DNA of 14,788 nucleotides. It comes from Megamonas hypermegale_A. GTDB lineage: Bacteria > Bacillota > Negativicutes > Selenomonadales > Selenomonadaceae. Positions 13,890 to 14,788 of the stretch are shown piece by piece. The stretch is taken from NCBI RefSeq assembly GCF_030371585.1, contig NZ_JAUDCE010000045.1. One strand, given 5' to 3'. Both the position numbers and the translations under genes were made by a program. The notes below the pieces were generated by a model. The model was not told the DNA's origin. It was given only the letters and a program-made list of their open reading frames with translations, and ran no database searches. The first letter of the stretch is position 1. Every line of letters starts with the position of its first letter.

Positions 13890-14684
13890 TTGAAAATCGC
13901 AGTAAGTGATTTTGACGGAACACTGTTCTTCCATCAAAACGACACCATTCCGCAAATAAATATCGAAGCCGTAAAAAAATGGCGTTCTGTAGGCAACATT
14001 TTTTGTATTTGTACCGGCCGCGATATGCGTTCTTTAATGTATGAAATGAACAGACACAGCATGGAATACGACTTCATCATCTGCAATAACGGCGGAACAT
14101 TATTTGATAAAAATTTAAATATAGTTAAGTCATTTCCGCTGGACAGGCAGATGCTTCTAAAGCTTGTTCACTCTGATATTGCCGCCGACAGCTGGCATAT
14201 AATGTATTCTGCCGTCGACAAAATGCGCACCACCATCAACAGCGACAAATCGCAGCTGCTCAAATATTTTAATTCCGTCAAATACAAAAATCAGGAAATC
14301 ATCAAAATCGTCAGTATCGAAGAGGCGCTGGCCGAAATGGAACCGGTGCAGATAAGCCTTGCCTATGAAAACGAACAGCTTGCCGAAAAATACGCTCAGC
14401 GCATCGAAACGGAATTCAACGACGCTTTTTCCGCCAATTTGAATTTGAACTGCATTGATGTCTGCCGCAAAAACATCACCAAAGCCAGCGGCGTAAAAGA
14501 ACTTCTAAAACTCAATCCGGCTTGGCAAAATGCCGAAGTCCTAACCATCGGCGACGCTCAGAACGATGTACCGATGATTGAGGAATTTAACGGCTACAGC
14601 TTAAATTCCGCTACAGAGCACGCCAAACAACATGCTGCAAAGTTGTATAACAGTGTAGGCGAAATGCTGCTGAAAAATCTATAA
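13890..14684 (+). CDS. Cof-type HAD-superfamily phosphatase
   Basis: A 264-residue hydrolase of the Cof/YbiV/YidA (HAD-IIB) type. The start is a TTG at 13890 with AAAGGAG eight bases upstream, so the protein begins MKIAVSDFDGT; an in-frame ATG at 13854 lies before the Shine-Dalgarno and would add 12 unrelated residues. HAD motif I is DFDGT (nucleophile Asp7, acid/base Asp9), motif II is the threonine of ICTGRD (Thr42), motif III is Lys198, and motif IV is GDAQND (221-226). The region between (about 80-190) is the C2-type cap that sets the substrate. Such enzymes dephosphorylate sugar phosphates, FMN or PLP. It follows the gnt terminator, so it is a separate unit; a link to sugar phosphate overflow is only a guess from location. 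Confidence 0.88.
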   Translation: MKIAVSDFDGTLFFHQNDTIPQINIEAVKKWRSVGNIFCICTGRDMRSLMYEMNRHSMEYDFIICNNGGTLFDKNLNIVKSFPLDRQMLLKLVHSDIAADSWHIMYSAVDKMRTTINSDKSQLLKYFNSVKYKNQEIIKIVSIEEALAEMEPVQISLAYENEQLAEKYAQRIETEFNDAFSANLNLNCIDVCRKNITKASGVKELLKLNPAWQNAEVLTIGDAQNDVPMIEEFNGYSLNSATEHAKQHAAKLYNSVGEMLLKNL

Positions 14685-14788
14685 TATATTGTATTAATCA
14701 TACAACTTGTCGTAAATTAGTAAATATGTTTTATCATAAATAGCTTATATGTTTCCATAAAAATTTTTAAACGCATTTTTTCGAGAAG
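14685..14788. other. AT-rich intergenic end of the window
   Basis: I see no open frame, convincing promoter or terminator here. A weak 6-bp hairpin (TTGTAT/ATACAA, 14689-14705) lacks a T-run. Confidence 0.5.

Noticed and set aside
14689..14705. Hairpin after the HAD phosphatase as a terminator
   Set aside because: The stem is only 6 bp, AT-rich and has no T-run.

Overview
The window looks like chromosome of a low-to-mid GC anaerobic bacterium of the Bacillota. Strong Shine-Dalgarno sites, a YitT/DUF2179 protein, a DUF815 ATPase, a MocR regulator and a Bacillus-like gnt operon fit this. A Negativicutes member (Selenomonas/Megamonas type) is my best guess, but no rRNA or marker gene is present, so the taxonomy is inference. 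I see no phage, IS transposase, CRISPR array, tRNA or rRNA.

Layout. Positions 1-84 may hold the tail of a + strand gene. A minus-strand block follows: a MocR-type PLP/GntR regulator (1207-2643) feeding a Gfo/Idh/MocA oxidoreductase (219-1196), then a DUF815-family AAA ATPase (2849-4081), then a two-component pair (response regulator 5792-6472, histidine kinase 4342-5808). Divergent from the regulator is a small exported BOF/YgiW-type protein (6679-7026), followed by a YitT-family membrane protein (7172-8011). The right half is a gluconate catabolic locus. A minus-strand RpiR-type repressor (8212-9078) faces away from a plus-strand operon of gluconokinase (gntK), gluconate permease (gntP) and a GntZ-like 6-phosphogluconate dehydrogenase, ending at a GNRA-loop terminator. 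A Cof-type HAD phosphatase (13890-14684) closes the window.

How the genes work together. GntP imports gluconate, GntK phosphorylates it to 6-phosphogluconate, and the dehydrogenase decarboxylates it to ribulose 5-phosphate. The RpiR protein, with a sugar-phosphate-binding SIS domain, probably represses the operon. Two copies of TGATA-N6-TATCA lie in the divergent intergenic region, one of them over the gntK -10 box. In the other regulated intergenic region, four TTTTAAT/TTGTAAT heptamers at exact 11-bp spacing sit just upstream of the ygiW-like gene, which is the usual shape of an OmpR/PhoB-family response-regulator site.

The most unusual feature is a family of four ~120-bp intergenic elements (2716-2836, 4125-4246, 8081-8200, 13682-13801). 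They share terminal inverted repeats (TTGTGCTAGT/ACTAGCACAA), a 17-22 bp hairpin with a compensatory base-pair swap between copies, and a highly conserved 28-nt loop. Three of the four sit 6-12 nt after a stop codon, antisense to that gene, and before its terminator hairpin, so they would be part of the mRNA 3' UTR. This is either a MITE-like family with a strong site preference or a structured 3' UTR element.
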